This document shows, one piece after another, positions 18,294 through 27,419 of a DNA stretch of 64,000 nucleotides (positions within the stretch are counted from its first letter, which is position 1; each line of letters opens with the position of its first letter). A program made the translations under genes and the position numbers. The notes beneath the pieces were generated by a model. It made no database searches. It saw only the letters and a list, made by a program, of their open reading frames with translations, and was not told where the DNA came from. Source of the DNA: Modicisalibacter ilicicola DSM 19980 (lineage in GTDB: Bacteria > Pseudomonadota > Gammaproteobacteria > Pseudomonadales > Halomonadaceae); NCBI RefSeq assembly GCF_900128925.1, contig NZ_FQUJ01000002.1, forward strand, positions 468,856-532,855, given 5' to 3'.

Positions 18294-19304
18294 TCACCCC
18301 CGCTGCTCGAGGGCCTGGGCCTGTACCGCGGTCACGGCGATCACGTGGTAGACGTCATCGACACTACAGCCGCGAGAGAGGTCGTTGGCCGGCTTGGCCA
18401 ACCCTTGCAACAGCGGCCCGATGGCCGTGGCGCCGCCGATGCGTTCCGCCAGCTTGTAGCCGATGTTGCCAGCCTCCAGGTCGGGAAAGATCAGCACGTT
18501 GGCCTCGCCCTTGACGCGCGAATCCGGCAGCTTGAGCCGGGCGATTTCCGACACGATGGCCGCATCGAGCTGCACGTCCTCGTCGATGGCGAGCTCGGGA
18601 CGCTCGGCTCTCACCTTGCGAGCCGCCGTCACGACCTTGTCCACCGCCGCATGCTTGGCGCTGCCGCTGGTGGAAAACGACAGCATGGCGATTTTCGGTT
18701 CCTGGTCGAGCAGCGCCCGGGCGTTGTCGGCCGCCGCCATGGCGATCTCGGCCAGCTCCTCGGCACTGGGGTCGATCACCAGGCCACAGTCCGAGAAGAT
18801 CATGCCGCCCTTGCGACGGTGATGCGGCTCCTCCATCACCATCAGAAAGAAACTCGACACCAGCCGGGTCCCAGGCTTGACGCCGACCAGCTGAATGGCG
18901 CTGCGCACCACGTCCGCCGTGGTATGTACCGCGCCGGCCACGGAGCCGTCCGCCTGCCCCAGACGCACCATCAGATCGGCGAAGACCAGCGGTTTCAATA
19001 CCTCCTGCTCCGCAAGCTCCCGGGTCATGCCCTTCTTCTCGCGCAGCCGGTGAAGCTCTTCTGCCAGCGCCGGTGCCAAAGGCGACTCGGCCGGATCGAT
19101 CAAGGCGACATCCTCGAGGGGCAGGCCCTTGCCGGCTGCCGTCGCCTCGATCTTCCCGCGATCGCCGACCAGGATGATGTCGGCAAGACCGTCCTTGGCC
19201 GCACGCACCGCCGCCTCCAATACCCGTTCATCGTCGCCTTCGCTGAGGACGATGCGCTTGCGCATCCGGCGGGCGTTCTTGAGGATGTTGTCGAGCACCT
19301 GCAT
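18294..19304 (-). CDS. pta: Phosphate acetyltransferase
   Basis: This 336-residue enzyme is the short form of Pta, the catalytic PTA_PTB domain alone. Conserved segments include RIVLSEGDDERVLEAA, VFADLMVRLGQADGSVAGAV, SSFFLMVMEE, MLSFSTSGSA and NVLIFPDLEAGNIGYKL. It converts acetyl phosphate and CoA to acetyl-CoA. It lies downstream of xsc, whose product is acetyl phosphate, the normal pairing in sulfonate degraders. A strong hairpin separates the two genes and may reduce or tune read-through. Confidence 0.93.
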   Translation of the reverse strand: MQVLDNILKNARRMRKRIVLSEGDDERVLEAAVRAAKDGLADIILVGDRGKIEATAAGKGLPLEDVALIDPAESPLAPALAEELHRLREKKGMTRELAEQEVLKPLVFADLMVRLGQADGSVAGAVHTTADVVRSAIQLVGVKPGTRLVSSFFLMVMEEPHHRRKGGMIFSDCGLVIDPSAEELAEIAMAAADNARALLDQEPKIAMLSFSTSGSAKHAAVDKVVTAARKVRAERPELAIDEDVQLDAAIVSEIARLKLPDSRVKGEANVLIFPDLEAGNIGYKLAERIGGATAIGPLLQGLAKPANDLSRGCSVDDVYHVIAVTAVQAQALEQRG

Positions 19305-19341
19305 CCCGGGCGTCTCCTTTCAATGTTATCTAGAATCGAGA

Positions 19342-19381
19342 AACCCCGACCCGATGAGAGCCTCTCATCGACATCGGGGTT
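19342..19381 (-). terminator. Strong hairpin between xsc and pta
   Basis: Arms AACCCCGA and TCGGGGTT, extended inward by CGATGAGAG and CTCTCATCG, form a stable stem. On the minus strand it is followed by TTTCTCG, a weak T-tract. It may act as a partial terminator or an mRNA-processing hairpin between the two genes. Confidence 0.5.
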
Positions 19382-19468
19382 CTTTCAGGCCGGAAAGAAA
19401 GCCTGTTCGCGGCGCGAGCGATACCACGTCATCGTCGGTATCGCTGCGCGACGCACAAGGCGTCTTTC

Positions 19469-21289
19469 TTACACGTAGTCCTGATACTTCTCGAGCATCC
19501 GCACCGGCTTCTTCAGCGCGTCACGGCGGAACGGATCGCCCAGCTCGCGGGTACACATGATCTCGAGAATGCAGGTCTTGCCTTCATTCATCTGCATGTC
19601 GACGGCCTTCTTCAGTGCCGGGCCCACGTCTTCCAGGCGGTCCACGGTGATGCCCTCGGCCCCCATGGCGCGACCGATTTCGGCGAAACTCTCATTGTCC
19701 AGCTCGCCGGCGACGAAGCGACGGTTGTAGAAGTCCACCTGATTCTTCTTCTCCGCGCCCCACTGGCGATTGTGGAACACCACCGCGGTGACCGGGATAT
19801 TGTGACGCACGCAGGTCATGGTTTCCATCAGGCTCATGCCCCAGGCGCCGTCACCGGCGTAGGAGATCGCCGGGCGATGCGGCGCGGCCACCTTGGCCCC
19901 GATGATGGTGGGGAAGGCGTAGCCGCAGTTGCCGAAGCTCATGGCGGCAAACATGCTGCGCGGCTTCTCGAAGCGCAGGTAGCTGTTGGCCACGGAGTTG
20001 ATGTTGCCGATGTCGGTGGAGACCATGACATCTTCCGGCATGGCTTTTTCCAGCTCGCGCAATACCTGACGCGGGTGCAGGTATTCGCCGCCGGAGAACG
20101 GCTTCTCCTGCTTGTTCTCCTCGATGATGTCGAGGCTGTAGTCGTCGCGCTCGTGGGTCCACTCGTCGAGCTCCTTCTCCCAGGCGTCCTTCTCGCTCTT
20201 GATGGTTGCAGCGCGCTCGTCCTTGTTGGCGTCGCAGGCCAGCTGACGATCCGCCAGACGCTCCGTCAAGGCCACCGCGGCATCCTTGGCGTCACCGCAG
20301 ATGCCGACGGCGATCTTCTTGACCAGTCCCAGCATCTTGTTGTCGGCGTCGACCTGGATGATCTTGGCGTTGCTCGGCCAGTAGTCCATGCCGTGCTGCG
20401 GCAGGGTGCCGAAGGGCCCGAGCCGGGTGCCCAGCGCCAGTACCACGTCCGCCTGGGAAATGAGCTTCATGCCCGCCTTGGAGCCCTGGTAGCCCAGCGG
20501 TCCGCACCACAGCGGATGGCTGGCCGGGAAGGAATCGTTGTGCAGGTAGCTGTTGACCACCGGTGCGCCGAGACGCTCGGCCAGGGCCTTGCACTCGTCC
20601 ACGCCGTCGGCCATGACGACGCCGCCACCGGAGATGACCACCGGGAACTTGGCCTGGGCCAGCAGCTCCGCGGCCTCGTCAAGGCTCCTGGAACCGCCGG
20701 GACCGCGATCCAGCCGCGACGGCTCGGGAATCTCGGCCTCGATCTCGCCGTAGAAATAGTCGCGGGGAATGTTGAGCTGAGTCGGGCCCATCTCGGACAT
20801 GGCGCGGTCGAAGCAGCGACCGGTGAACTCCGCCATGCGCGCCGGATGCGTCACGTGCCCCTGGTACTTGGTGAACTCCTGGAACATCGGCAACTGGTGA
20901 CACTCCTGGAAGCCCCCCAGGCCGATGCCCATGGTGCCGGTTTCCGGGGTGACGATGACCACCGGGCTATGCGCCCAGAAGGCGGCAGCGATGGAGGTCA
21001 CGCAGTTCGAGATGCCCGGGCCGTTCTGGCCGATCACCACACCATGACGGCCGGAAACCCGCGAGTAACCATCGGCCATGTGGCCGGCGCCCTGCTCGTG
21101 AACCACCGGAATCAGGCGGATGCCCGCCGGGGCGAAGATATCCATGGCGTCCATGAATGCCGAGCCCATGATACCGAACATGTCGGTCACGCCATTGGCC
21201 ACCATCGTTTCGACAAAGGCCTCGGACGGGGTCATCTTCTGCTTGCCTTGGACAACCTGGCGGTTGTCTGAAGTGTCCTGGGTGCTCAT
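19469..21289 (-). CDS. xsc: Sulfoacetaldehyde acetyltransferase
   Basis: This 606-residue thiamine-diphosphate enzyme has the cofactor glutamate in VVHEQGAGHMADGYSR. The ThDP-Mg motif runs GDGAWGMSLMETMTCVRHN and continues to the NRQWGA block. The nearby AEKKNQVDFYNRRFVAGEL is characteristic of Xsc rather than acetolactate synthase. Xsc converts sulfoacetaldehyde plus phosphate to acetyl phosphate and sulfite. ATG 21289 is preceded by GGAGGA; an upstream start at 21319 is less likely. It is followed by pta and is divergent from an IclR regulator. Confidence 0.93.
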   Translation of the reverse strand: MSTQDTSDNRQVVQGKQKMTPSEAFVETMVANGVTDMFGIMGSAFMDAMDIFAPAGIRLIPVVHEQGAGHMADGYSRVSGRHGVVIGQNGPGISNCVTSIAAAFWAHSPVVIVTPETGTMGIGLGGFQECHQLPMFQEFTKYQGHVTHPARMAEFTGRCFDRAMSEMGPTQLNIPRDYFYGEIEAEIPEPSRLDRGPGGSRSLDEAAELLAQAKFPVVISGGGVVMADGVDECKALAERLGAPVVNSYLHNDSFPASHPLWCGPLGYQGSKAGMKLISQADVVLALGTRLGPFGTLPQHGMDYWPSNAKIIQVDADNKMLGLVKKIAVGICGDAKDAAVALTERLADRQLACDANKDERAATIKSEKDAWEKELDEWTHERDDYSLDIIEENKQEKPFSGGEYLHPRQVLRELEKAMPEDVMVSTDIGNINSVANSYLRFEKPRSMFAAMSFGNCGYAFPTIIGAKVAAPHRPAISYAGDGAWGMSLMETMTCVRHNIPVTAVVFHNRQWGAEKKNQVDFYNRRFVAGELDNESFAEIGRAMGAEGITVDRLEDVGPALKKAVDMQMNEGKTCILEIMCTRELGDPFRRDALKKPVRMLEKYQDYV

Positions 21290-21348
21290 GAGGGAATCCT
21301 CCGGAGTGAGCGGTTGCATTATTCGTTATGCTTTATTCGGTACGCTTC

Positions 21349-21365
21349 ATTCCATTTTATGGAAT
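21349..21365. promoter_or_regulatory. IclR-type operator between xsc and its divergent regulator
   Basis: ATTCCAT and ATGGAAT form a perfect inverted repeat with a TTT spacer, close to the TGGAA/TTCCA half-sites of IclR-family regulators. It lies 60 bases upstream of xsc in an AT-rich divergent promoter region. Confidence 0.6.
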
Positions 21366-21442
21366 TGAAGGTGAATTTAGACACTCATTGCCTCAGCGTC
21401 AATATAAAATTTCAAAAAATGATATGCTTTCTACCAAATACA

Positions 21443-21458
21443 GGAATTGCTATATTCC
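21443..21458. promoter_or_regulatory. Second IclR-like half-site pair before the iclR-type gene
   Basis: GGAAT and ATTCC form an inverted repeat around TGCTAT, about 30 bases before ATG 21489. It could be an autoregulatory site for the IclR-type protein. The arms are short, so confidence is low. Confidence 0.35.
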
Positions 21459-21488
21459 GCCCATCCTCAGATTCGCGAGAGCTTCACC

Positions 21489-22289
21489 ATGAAGTCCGAG
21501 ATTGCCAAGATCGATGGCGATACCCCTGCCCTGAGACTCCTGTCGTTGCTGGAAGTGATTGCCGAGAAGGATCAATTCTTCACCCTCCAGGGGCTGGTGG
21601 AAGAGACCGGCTTGCCCAAGCCGACCCTGCATCGCATGCTGCAGCAGCTCGAGACCGCAGGCATGCTGCAACGTGACGGTGATAGCCGTCAGTATGGCAC
21701 CGGCGTGCGCCTGCGCCGCCTGGCCGAGAATCTGCTGCTCAACAACACCGTGCAGGGTGCTCGTCACGCGGTACTCGGTCAGCTCGTCAAGCAGGTCGGG
21801 GAAAGCTGCAACCTTACCGCGCTATCCGGCAACGAAGTGCTCTACCTGGACCGTGTCGAAACCGAGGCGCCCCTGCGCTTCTATCTGCATCCCGGCTCCC
21901 AGGTGCCGGTGCACTGCTCGGCCAGCGGCAAGCTGTTCCTGGCCCAGATGACACCGACCCAGCGCAAGCGGCTGCTGGCCCATGTTCCTCTGGAGCGCTT
22001 CACCCCGAACACCCTCACCGACCTCGCGGCCCTGGAGAGCGAGATCGAGCGGGTGCGCCGCGAGGGATACGCCTTCGACGACGAGGAGTTCCTGCCCGGC
22101 CTCATCTGTCTGGCCGTGCTGGTGCCGGCTGCGAAGGGCCGGTCGAACCTGGGCATCGCCTTGCAGGCACCGACCATGCGCCTGACCCCCGAGAAGGCGT
22201 TGCAGTTCTTGCCGGCGCTACGCCAGGCAGCCGAGTCGATCGCCGCCATCGATGCCGAGGCAACACCCGGCAATACCGCGTCGGGATGA
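21489..22289 (+). CDS. IclR-family transcriptional regulator of xsc/pta
   Basis: This 266-residue protein has an N-terminal winged helix (LRLLSLLEVIAEKDQFFTLQ, then GLPKPTLHRMLQQLETAGML). The IclR effector domain includes VHCSASGKLFLAQM and EGYAFDDEEFLPGLICLAV. ATG 21489, preceded by GAGAG, gives the normal family start; an in-frame start at 21447 is less likely because it overlaps the operator-like sequence. Its position, divergent from xsc, points to control of the sulfoacetaldehyde branch. The symporter downstream may be a further target. Confidence 0.85.
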   Translation: MKSEIAKIDGDTPALRLLSLLEVIAEKDQFFTLQGLVEETGLPKPTLHRMLQQLETAGMLQRDGDSRQYGTGVRLRRLAENLLLNNTVQGARHAVLGQLVKQVGESCNLTALSGNEVLYLDRVETEAPLRFYLHPGSQVPVHCSASGKLFLAQMTPTQRKRLLAHVPLERFTPNTLTDLAALESEIERVRREGYAFDDEEFLPGLICLAVLVPAAKGRSNLGIALQAPTMRLTPEKALQFLPALRQAAESIAAIDAEATPGNTASG

Positions 22290-22340
22290 ACCTAATCGTA
22301 TCGCGGCCCTTCATGAGAAGCCGATTTTCTACCATGCTCT

Positions 22341-22504
22341 AGCAGTCTGTCGGGCTTGACCGATCGTCACGAGAAGCACGGATTTCGAGACAAGTTTATC
22401 GATCTGATGAGGCGAATAGTGGGCTATTTAACGAATCAGATCGCATGAAATTGGCCGAAAGGTCGGGTTTCGCAGTAGATCAGTGTTAAGTCCGACAGAC
22501 TGCT
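22341..22504. repeat. Palindromic repeat element, divergent copy
   Basis: The ends AGCAGTCTGTCGGGCTTGAC and GTTAAGTCCGACAGACTGCT are inverted repeats with two mismatches. The interior has CGATCGTCACGAG near the left and CGCAGTAGATC near the right, both shared with the element at 13829-13968. The 164-base unit separates the IclR gene from the symporter gene and contains no reading frame of note. It looks like a member of a MITE-like family. Confidence 0.7.
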
Positions 22505-22542
22505 AATCGCCACCTCGTTAACGACCACAAGACAGGCGTGCC

Positions 22543-24111
22543 ATGGTTGATCGCATTCGCTGGCCGGGCGGCCTGTGTCGCTCACGCTGGATAATCGCCC
22601 TCCTGCTGCTCGGCGAGACCGCTCTCGTCCAGGCGGCGCCCCTCGAGCAGGGTGTCGAGACCCTGTTCGGCCCCGTTTCCAGCGTCGTCTCGTCGGTGAT
22701 CTTCTTTAGTCTGCCCGTGCTGGGCGTCCAGTTGCCGATCGTGGTGTTGTGGCTGGCCTTCGCGGCGGTATTCACCACGCTCTATTTCAACTTCATCAAT
22801 CTGCGCGGCTTCGGCCATGCGCTCAAACTGTTGCGTGGCGACTACTCCCACCCCGACGACGAAGGCGAGGTCTCGCATTTCCAGGCACTGGCGACGGCCG
22901 TATCGGGAACGGTGGGCATCGGCAATATCGGCGGCGTGGCCTTCGCCGTCTCCCTGGGCGGGCCTGGCGTGGTGTTCTGGATGGTCGTCGCTGGCTTTCT
23001 GGCCATGTCGCTGAAGTTCGTCGAATGCACGCTGGCGACCTACTACCGCCGTTACAACACCGATCGCTCGGTCTCGGGCGGCCCCATGTTCTATCTCAGG
23101 CAAGGGCTGGGCGAGCATGGCTTCCCCGCTCTGGGGCGTTTTCTCGGCGCCTTCTATGCCATAGGCGTCATCGTCGGCTGCCTGGGAATCGGCAACATGT
23201 TCCAGTCCCAGCAGGCCGTCATTCAACTCGTCAATGTCACCGGTGGGGCCGAAAACAGCTGGTTTGCCGATAGGAGTTGGCTGCTGGGCGTAATCATGGC
23301 GGGAATGATCGGGCTGGTGATTCTCGGAGGAATCAAGACGATCGCACGGGTCACCGAGAAGGTCGTCCCCTTCATGGCGATTCTCTACTGCCTCATGGCG
23401 CTTCTGGTCATCGCCATGAACGCCGACGCGCTGCCCTATGCCGTCACCGCCATCTTTCGTGGCGCATTCACCGCCGAAGGCGCCGCTGGCGGGGCTCTGG
23501 GGGCCTGCATCATAGGCTTTCAGCGCGCGGTCTTTTCCAACGAGGCCGGGCTGGGGTCGGCGGCCATCGCCCATTCGGCGGTGCGAACCCTGCATCCTGT
23601 CACCGAGGGCTTCGTGGCACTGGTCGAGCCCTTCGTCGACACCGTCGTCATCTGCACGCTGACCGGTCTGGTAATCGTGACCACTCTCTTCTACGATCCC
23701 GCCTTCACCGCCGGCCTGGGCGGCATCGAGATGACCTCCGATGCCTTCGCGCGCAATGTCTCCTGGCTACCGATACCCCTGGCGGTCGCCGCCTGGCTGT
23801 TCGCGTTCTCCACCGCTCTCGCCTGGTCCTATTACGGCCTGAAGGGCTGGTGCTACCTGTTCGGTGAAAGCCGATGGGGCGGCAACCTGTTCAAGCTGCT
23901 GTTCTGCCTCTTTACCGTCATCGGCTCGATGGTTCAGCTCGAATCCCTCATCTCGTTCTCCGATGCCCTGATATTCCTGATCGGGGTACCCAACGTCGTC
24001 GGTATCTATGTACTGGCTCCCATCGTCAAGCGAGAGCTCAGATACTACCGTGTCATGCTACGCAGCGGTGAAGTCGTCAATTACCGCGAGCAGAAGGAGT
24101 TGCTCAGATAA
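22543..24111 (+). CDS. Sodium:alanine/glycine (AGCS family) symporter
   Basis: This 522-residue membrane protein has about eleven helices and strong AGCS signatures: TVGIGNIGGVAFAVSLGGPG, VSGGPMFYLRQGLGE, LGGIKTIARVTEKVVPFMA, and FQRAVFSNEAGLGSAAIAHS. The family imports small amino acids with sodium. It lies downstream of the IclR regulator in the same orientation, separated by a repeat element. Because the region handles C2 sulfonates, a substrate such as taurine is conceivable, but alanine or glycine is the default reading. Confidence 0.9.
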   Translation: MVDRIRWPGGLCRSRWIIALLLLGETALVQAAPLEQGVETLFGPVSSVVSSVIFFSLPVLGVQLPIVVLWLAFAAVFTTLYFNFINLRGFGHALKLLRGDYSHPDDEGEVSHFQALATAVSGTVGIGNIGGVAFAVSLGGPGVVFWMVVAGFLAMSLKFVECTLATYYRRYNTDRSVSGGPMFYLRQGLGEHGFPALGRFLGAFYAIGVIVGCLGIGNMFQSQQAVIQLVNVTGGAENSWFADRSWLLGVIMAGMIGLVILGGIKTIARVTEKVVPFMAILYCLMALLVIAMNADALPYAVTAIFRGAFTAEGAAGGALGACIIGFQRAVFSNEAGLGSAAIAHSAVRTLHPVTEGFVALVEPFVDTVVICTLTGLVIVTTLFYDPAFTAGLGGIEMTSDAFARNVSWLPIPLAVAAWLFAFSTALAWSYYGLKGWCYLFGESRWGGNLFKLLFCLFTVIGSMVQLESLISFSDALIFLIGVPNVVGIYVLAPIVKRELRYYRVMLRSGEVVNYREQKELLR

Positions 24112-24320
24112 ATTTCCTGGCACTTTCGCTTGGCCTCCCTCTCGTCCATCAGGCCGAACATTACAGGAACATGACCACGCAAAACCGTGACAGAAAGCCT
24201 GGCATCGTGACAAGAAACCCTGAAGAACTCTGAGCCTTGACGGGTCAGTATTTTCGTCTTGCACGTCTCGAGAGACGCTGGTCATACTTGAAACCGATCA
24301 GTGTCATGAGGTTCATGCCG

Positions 24321-24803
24321 ATGCGGCAAAGGCAGAATAGGGATGATGTAAAGGAAGCCTTTCGGGTAGAACGCAACCGCTGGTATGCCTGGCAAAAGAT
24401 CCCCGACGACCTGGACACCGAACTCCCCTACTACTCCCCTGTTTACGTCCTGAGCTCGACAAAAAAAAGAGAAAATAAATCACATATCGCTATCTCATTT
24501 TCGAACGTACTCTTCCTCGATGGGCCCCAGGATTTTCATGTGAACCTGCGGGTGCTGCGCCGCTACAGGGATTTTCTGGTAGCCGACCTGCTGCCCGACG
24601 GTGAGGACTCTCCGGGTGCCACCATTCTTGGGCGCATCAGCTTCGAGTGGCTGAACCATCACTGCCCGCACCTCGTCGACCAGTACCCGCCCAGCCTCTA
24701 CGACCCGGACGCAGAGCAGGATGTCGCCACCTATCTGGACAGGGTCTTTCCCCATGTGCGATCGGGCGTGACGCGCCTCCGACAGCCCCCTCTCGGCAAA
24801 TAG
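24321..24803 (+). CDS. Hypothetical protein
   Basis: This soluble, charged protein of about 160 residues has no motif I recognise. The stretch [20 protein letters not shown] and the C-terminal region with a possible [11 protein letters not shown] helix are well formed. The start is uncertain: ATG 24321 has GAGG nine bases upstream, while an earlier ATG at 24306 and a TTG at 24237 are in frame. It stands alone between the symporter and malate dehydrogenase genes. Confidence 0.5.
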   Translation: MRQRQNRDDVKEAFRVERNRWYAWQKIPDDLDTELPYYSPVYVLSSTKKRENKSHIAISFSNVLFLDGPQDFHVNLRVLRRYRDFLVADLLPDGEDSPGATILGRISFEWLNHHCPHLVDQYPPSLYDPDAEQDVATYLDRVFPHVRSGVTRLRQPPLGK

Positions 24804-24993
24804 TCGCAATCCCCTCTCCAGCAGGCGTCTTGCCGACGTAACGGGCGACAGTTTTGTTATGCTACCCGAGCGGCGCGTTTGCCTAGCGCCTATGCTGGTC
24901 TATGCCGAATGTCGTACGGCCCTGTTTTCCTGCTCGCACGAGGATGCGAGCATGGGGTCGTGGTTACCATCGAACCTCAGGAGGGATCAAAAC

Positions 24994-26097
24994 TTGAAAC
25001 GCCCTTTCCGTATCGCTGTCACCGGCGCCGCCGGCAGCATCAGTAACTCGTTGTTGTTCCGCATCGCCTCCGGCGACATGTTCGGCAAGGATCAGCCGGT
25101 GATCCTGCAACTCATCGAACGCGCCGAGGCCATGCAAGCCTTGCGCGGGGTGGCCATGGAGCTCGAGGACTGCGCCTTCCCGCTCCTGCATGGCGTGCGC
25201 CTGCATGACAACGCCGAAGACGGCTTCCGCAACGTCAGCCATGCACTGCTGGTCGGCGCCAAGCCCCGCGGCAAGGGCATGGAGCGCAAGGATCTGCTGG
25301 CCGAGAACGCCGAGATCTTCAGTCGCCAGGGCAAGGCTTTGAACGACTTCGCCAATCCGGACGTCAAGGTGCTGGTGGTGGGCAACCCGGCCAACACCAA
25401 CGCCATGATCGCCAGCCGCAATGCACCGGACCTGTCACCGGCTCAATTCACCGCGATGAGCCGCCTGGACCACAACCGCGCCAAGGGCATCCTGGGCAAC
25501 CATATCGGCGTCAACGCCGGGGATCTCACCCACGTCGCGGTATGGGGCAACCACAGCCCGACCCAGTACCCCGACGTTCGCAACGCCAAGGCCTTCGGTG
25601 AGCCGGTCATGCCGAGCCTGGACCAGAAGTGGGTCGAGGAGACCTTCATCCCGCGGGTGCAGAAACGCGGCGGCGAGATCATCGAGGCGCGGGGCCTGTC
25701 GAGTGCGGCATCCGCCGCCCAGGGCGCCATCGATCACATGCGCGACTGGGAACTGGGCAGCCGGGATGGGGACTTCGTCAGCATGTGCGTCTTCTCCGAC
25801 GGCAGCTACGGCATCGCCAAGGGCATCGTCTATTCCTTCCCGGTACGCTGCCGCTATGGCCGCTACGAGATCGTGCAGGGCCTGCCCATCGACGACGAAG
25901 CCCGCAAGCGCATGAAGGCCACCGAGGACGAGTTGCTCGAGGAGAAGGCCGCGATCGAGCACCTGCTGCCCAAGGAGACCGAAGCGGCGAGTCAGGAGCT
26001 TGGCATAACGCTGCGCTCAGGCGCCAAGCGCTACGCCGAGGAAGATGCCATGGACGACAGCGAGGCGAGCGTGCTGCGCACCGATCGTCTGATGTAA
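24994..26097 (+). CDS. mdh: Malate dehydrogenase, dimeric type with C-terminal extension
   Basis: This 367-residue NAD-dependent enzyme is related to dimeric MDHs. It has [19 protein letters not shown], the active-site segment [15 protein letters not shown], the substrate Arg in [11 protein letters not shown], and catalytic His in [12 protein letters not shown]. The start is TTG 24994, nine bases after AGGAGG, a much better ribosome site than that of the upstream in-frame ATG 24859. The family is usually about 325-330 residues, so the charged C-terminal tail of roughly 40 residues is extra. The third position of the nucleotide loop is Ser (GAAGSIS) where Gly or Ala is usual. Confidence 0.88.
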   Translation: MKRPFRIAVTGAAGSISNSLLFRIASGDMFGKDQPVILQLIERAEAMQALRGVAMELEDCAFPLLHGVRLHDNAEDGFRNVSHALLVGAKPRGKGMERKDLLAENAEIFSRQGKALNDFANPDVKVLVVGNPANTNAMIASRNAPDLSPAQFTAMSRLDHNRAKGILGNHIGVNAGDLTHVAVWGNHSPTQYPDVRNAKAFGEPVMPSLDQKWVEETFIPRVQKRGGEIIEARGLSSAASAAQGAIDHMRDWELGSRDGDFVSMCVFSDGSYGIAKGIVYSFPVRCRYGRYEIVQGLPIDDEARKRMKATEDELLEEKAAIEHLLPKETEAASQELGITLRSGAKRYAEEDAMDDSEASVLRTDRLM

Positions 26098-26109
26098 TCT
26101 CGTCTCAGG

Positions 26110-27279
26110 CTAGGAAAGCCTGGCCGGATCACGCTCCTCGACGGTCATTCGGGCCGTCGAGGGCGCGATCAGCATGCGCAGGAGATGCCACAGCCCCGCC
26201 AGCATGGCCAGGGGCATCAGCAACGTCTCCAGAAGATACACCACCAGCAGTTGAACGAAACGATCGACCATGTCATCGGAAAACCGACGAACGCCCAGGG
26301 TCAGGTCCGAGGTGCTCTCCCGCAGATCGTTCAACCAGTTCGTCAAGCCATTGCCTCCCTCTTCCAGGGTGGCGGCATCCGCCTCCTGCAACTCGGCGGT
26401 GGCCACGTCCAGAGCCTGCTGCGCCTGACGCCGCCGCTCCTCCAGCACCACGTCCGAGACAAGCCCCACCCCCATCACCACCAGCGGAATCGCCAGTCGC
26501 GCCACCAGCAACAACACGACGACGGCGCGCGTCACCCTGGCCAGCCGTCGGGATACCTCGGGAAACACCAGTGCCGTCATCAGCAACAGGGCACCGAGAC
26601 TCCCCAGCACCGTGACGGCCGCATTGTGACCCAGGTCCAGAAGTACCCGCTGGATGCCGATGGACGCCATGGCCACCACCATGACATCCGAATAGCGCTC
26701 CGCCATGTCCTGCAGTGGCTTGAACACCTGTCCCGGCTTGACCGCGACGCCGCCGATGAAAGGCAAGGTCAGCTCCGCTTCGGCGGCCAGGGCGATCCCA
26801 CGATCGATCAATCGCGCCGAGCCATAGGAAGCGGCCGCCAGCCCCAGGGAGCGGTTGAGGGTCGTGACTGCCGAAGCCTCCACCGACGCCAATGCCGGCC
26901 CCAGTATACGCCGTTCTGCGAATCCGCTGGCCGAGGCGGTCAGAACCAGCCCGAGCAGGATCAACATTCCCAGGCGTTGCCGGGTGTCCCGACGATGAAT
27001 CGTTCGCGGCTGCACTTCGGCGTCCTTCGCGGCCGGCGCGTTCGATCGACGGGATAATGCCCAGCTAGTGAAAGGCACGATCAGGCTGCCGGCCAGCAGG
27101 ACGACCTGCCAGCCGTCAAGCGATGGCTTGCGCCACCACCGCCCTGCCGCGACGGCGCCGGATGCCAGCCCTGCCAGCAGCCCATAGCTCAGCCAGGGCC
27201 ATTCGGGCACGGCCACGAATGCCATCAGATAAATCGCATCGAGCAACACGGCGCTCCCCAGGCCGACGTTCGCCCTCAT
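26110..27279 (-). CDS. Multi-pass membrane protein of unknown function
   Basis: This 389-residue protein has two N-terminal helices, a polar linker near residue 85, a further helix (GMLILLGLVLTASASG), a soluble segment with ALASVEASAVTTLNRSLGLA, and a cluster of three or four helices with arginine-rich turns. A charged, possibly coiled segment (EERRRQAQQALDVATAELQE) comes before the last helices. I do not recognise the family. It is convergent with mdh, ending 12 bases from it. Confidence 0.6.
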   Translation of the reverse strand: MRANVGLGSAVLLDAIYLMAFVAVPEWPWLSYGLLAGLASGAVAAGRWWRKPSLDGWQVVLLAGSLIVPFTSWALSRRSNAPAAKDAEVQPRTIHRRDTRQRLGMLILLGLVLTASASGFAERRILGPALASVEASAVTTLNRSLGLAAASYGSARLIDRGIALAAEAELTLPFIGGVAVKPGQVFKPLQDMAERYSDVMVVAMASIGIQRVLLDLGHNAAVTVLGSLGALLLMTALVFPEVSRRLARVTRAVVVLLLVARLAIPLVVMGVGLVSDVVLEERRRQAQQALDVATAELQEADAATLEEGGNGLTNWLNDLRESTSDLTLGVRRFSDDMVDRFVQLLVVYLLETLLMPLAMLAGLWHLLRMLIAPSTARMTVEERDPARLS

Positions 27280-27419
27280 ATGGCCTCTCTCTCGAAGATG
27301 ATAAGCCGCTCAAGCGTACTACACTCATCTCGGGTTGCACTGGTTTTGCCAACCGGCTGCTTCCCGAGCATGACGCATGCATGCATGAAATAAAAAATCG
27401 CAACCCTGAGGAGATAATA

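Noticed and set aside
19772-21271. A 499-codon plus-strand frame opposite xsc
   Set aside because: It is antisense to the diagnostic Xsc motifs; composition is typical of shadow frames in GC-rich DNA.
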